Part shown: piece by piece, positions 62,695 to 64,000 of the stretch
Position numbering within the stretch: the stretch's first letter is position 1
How the letters are laid out: every line of letters starts with the position of its first letter
Source of the DNA: Oryza sativa Japonica Group
Lineage: Eukaryota > Streptophyta > Magnoliopsida > Poales > Poaceae
Direction of reading: 5' to 3'
Assembly: GCF_034140825.1 (NCBI RefSeq)
Contig: NC_089041.1
Location: forward strand, 3,296,001 to 3,360,000
DNA length: 64,000 bases
Notes under the pieces: model-generated
Told to the model about the DNA's origin: nothing
The model's input: the letters and a program-made list of their open reading frames with translations, nothing else
The model's database searches: none
Program-made: the position numbers and the translations under genes

Positions 62695-63896
62695 GGGAAA
62701 AGTCCATTTTACACCCTTGAACTCTTATGCTTGTCTAAAGTACACCCCCGAACTACAAAACCGGATATAATACACTCTCAAACTGGCAATACCGGACACT
62801 TAACGCCCCCGGGCTGTTTTTACCGTGGTTTTTGACACGTCGGCTGCCACGTCGGATGCCACGTCAACCCTCGCCACGACAGCGCACAACATAATATGGG
62901 CCAAGCCCATATTCTCTCCCCCTCTCTCTTTCTCTCCCTGCCCTGTTCGCTCTCCTGTCTCTCACGACCGTTGGCGGCGGCGGCGGCACGGAGCTGCAAG
63001 GGTGACGGCTACGGCGGCGGCGTCAAACTGCGAGGGCCGCGGCGGCGGCGGCGTCGACGACGGCGTGGAGCTGCGAGGGCTGCGGCTGCCGCGTCGGTGT
63101 GGAGCTGCGAGGCGGCGGCGGCGGGGAGCTACTGCGAGGGCGGCGGCGCTGTCCCGATTGCGCGGACGGTCGCCGGTTGAAGCCTCTGCGCGTAGTCGTC
63201 AGCGGAAGGTTCGGGCGTCGTCGTCGCCGCATGCGCCTTTGGATTTGGCTTAGCAGGGAAGAAGCAGCTCGACGCGTGGTGGAAGCAACGACGAGCACTG
63301 GTCTTGGTGTACAATCTGGGAAGTCTTCACAAGATACAGTCAATGTAGGTTAATTACATCATCTGAATCTGATACCTGAATTTGTGCATACTAACATTTT
63401 GCTCTTCTCTTTTTGCTTGACATCGATAAGAGGAGAGTGATAAGGACTTCTCCCCGCCACCACCGCCGCCTCGCAGCTCCACGCCGATGCCAACGCCGCA
63501 GCCGCCGCGGCCCTGGCAGCTCGACACAGCAGCCGTGGCCCTCGCAGCTCGACGCAGCCACCGTAGCCGTTGCCCTCGCAACTCCGCGCCGACGCCGCCG
63601 ATGCAGCCACCGCCACCAGTCGTGGGAGAGAGGAGAACAAACACGGCAAGGAGAGAGAGGGAGAGAGAGGGGGGAGAGAATATGGGCTTGGCCCATGTTA
63701 TGTTGTGCGCTGACGTGGCGAGGGCTGACGTGGCATCCGACGTGGCAGCCGATGTGGCAAAAACCACGGTGAAAACAGCCCGGGGGGTTAAGTGTCCGGT
63801 ATTGACAGTTCGAGGGTGTATTATATCCGGTTTTGTAGTTCGGGGGTGTATTTTAGACAAGCATAAGAGTTTGAGGGTGTAAAATGGACTTTTCCC
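62695..63896. mobile_element. Fold-back Mutator-type element, 1202 bp, about 440-bp inverted repeats
   Basis: The arms 62695-about 63135 and about 63445-63896 are inverted copies with very few differences. Both begin GGGAAAAGTCCATTTTACAC and include CCGAACTACAAAACCGGATA and TGGGCCAAGCCCATATTCTC. A perfect 9-bp duplication TTTATATTA flanks it at 62686-62694 and 63897-63905. About 300 bp in the middle is single-copy. The arms are partly GC-rich and give many open frames, none family-like. No transposase, so it was moved in trans. The high arm identity suggests recent activity. Confidence 0.93.
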
Positions 63897-63905
63897 TTTA
63901 TATTA

Positions 63906-64000
63906 CTAGGAGTGGCGGGTATGTAGTTGTTTGGAGTTAGCGTAAGGCAGTTCGGTTGTGGCTCCTTTGTAGGTCTTGCGTCGTCCAGTTTTGCCTCATG
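63906..64000. other. Window edge, nothing recognised
   Basis: Short unique sequence after the target duplication. Confidence 0.4.

Noticed and set aside
62825-63882. Multiple open frames within the fold-back Mutator-type element
   Set aside because: Frames on both strands mirror the inverted repeat; low complexity, no transposase motif.

Overview
This window looks like nuclear DNA of a grass, almost certainly rice (Oryza) or a close relative. The clues are many short spliced genes with GT/AG introns and plant protein families (fasciclin-like arabinogalactan protein, calcium-dependent protein kinase, VQ protein, FBD-type F-box proteins, the chaperone receptor OEP61). Between the genes lie dense grass-type MITEs (Stowaway ends CTCCCTCCGT with TA duplications), long-TIR Mutator-type elements with 9-bp duplications, Helitrons and an Au-type SINE. 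No chromosome can be assigned from the sequence alone.

Layout, left to right. 0-5.3 kb: the 3' end of an L1-type LINE, a 670-bp Mutator-type MITE, a SINE and a 1.7-kb GC-rich Mutator-type element. 5.3-11.2 kb: a gene-rich block with a single-exon P-loop kinase-like gene, then TEN1 (telomere CST complex) on +, then a plastid-type VOC/glyoxalase gene on -. 11.4-17 kb: Tourist-like and Mutator-type MITEs, a tandem duplication and a relic of an F-box gene 3' end. 17.4-19.2 kb: F-box/LRR/FBD gene A. 22.3-25.6 kb: a fasciclin-like AGP gene with a 1.87-kb intron. 26-31 kb: an antisense FBD exon relic, several MITEs and a fragment of a membrane-protein gene. 32.1 and 33.6 kb: an intact tRNA-Cys(GCA) and a damaged twin. 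34.7-39.6 kb: OEP61 (10 exons, -). 39.9-47.7 kb: two Helitrons lying 5' end to 5' end; the larger carries a multi-exon Ulp1-like gene and a captured MAP65 exon. 49.2-51.5 kb: F-box gene B, with a Mutator-type MITE just after its stop. 54.0-57.2 kb: a calcium-dependent protein kinase (7 exons, -). 57.4-58.5 kb: a tandem duplication, its second copy interrupted by a Stowaway MITE. 60.9-61.4 kb: a VQ-motif gene with a clear TATA box. 62.7-63.9 kb: a fold-back Mutator-type element with about 440-bp inverted repeats and a perfect 9-bp target duplication.

The host genes act in unrelated processes: telomere capping (TEN1), Ca2+ signalling (CDPK), WRKY-linked transcription (VQ), chaperone-guided protein delivery (OEP61), cell wall (FLA), plastid small-molecule chemistry (VOC) and SCF-type ubiquitination (F-box). 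The most unusual structure is the Helitron pair. It lies directly beside the OEP61 start, has an extra internal 3' terminus, and carries a Ulp1-like gene whose reading phase is kept across most introns although the catalytic cysteine motif is absent. Second is the tight P-loop gene/TEN1 arrangement, where the TEN1 start codon sits just behind a splice-acceptor-like sequence. All calls rest on reading the sequence; no database search was possible.
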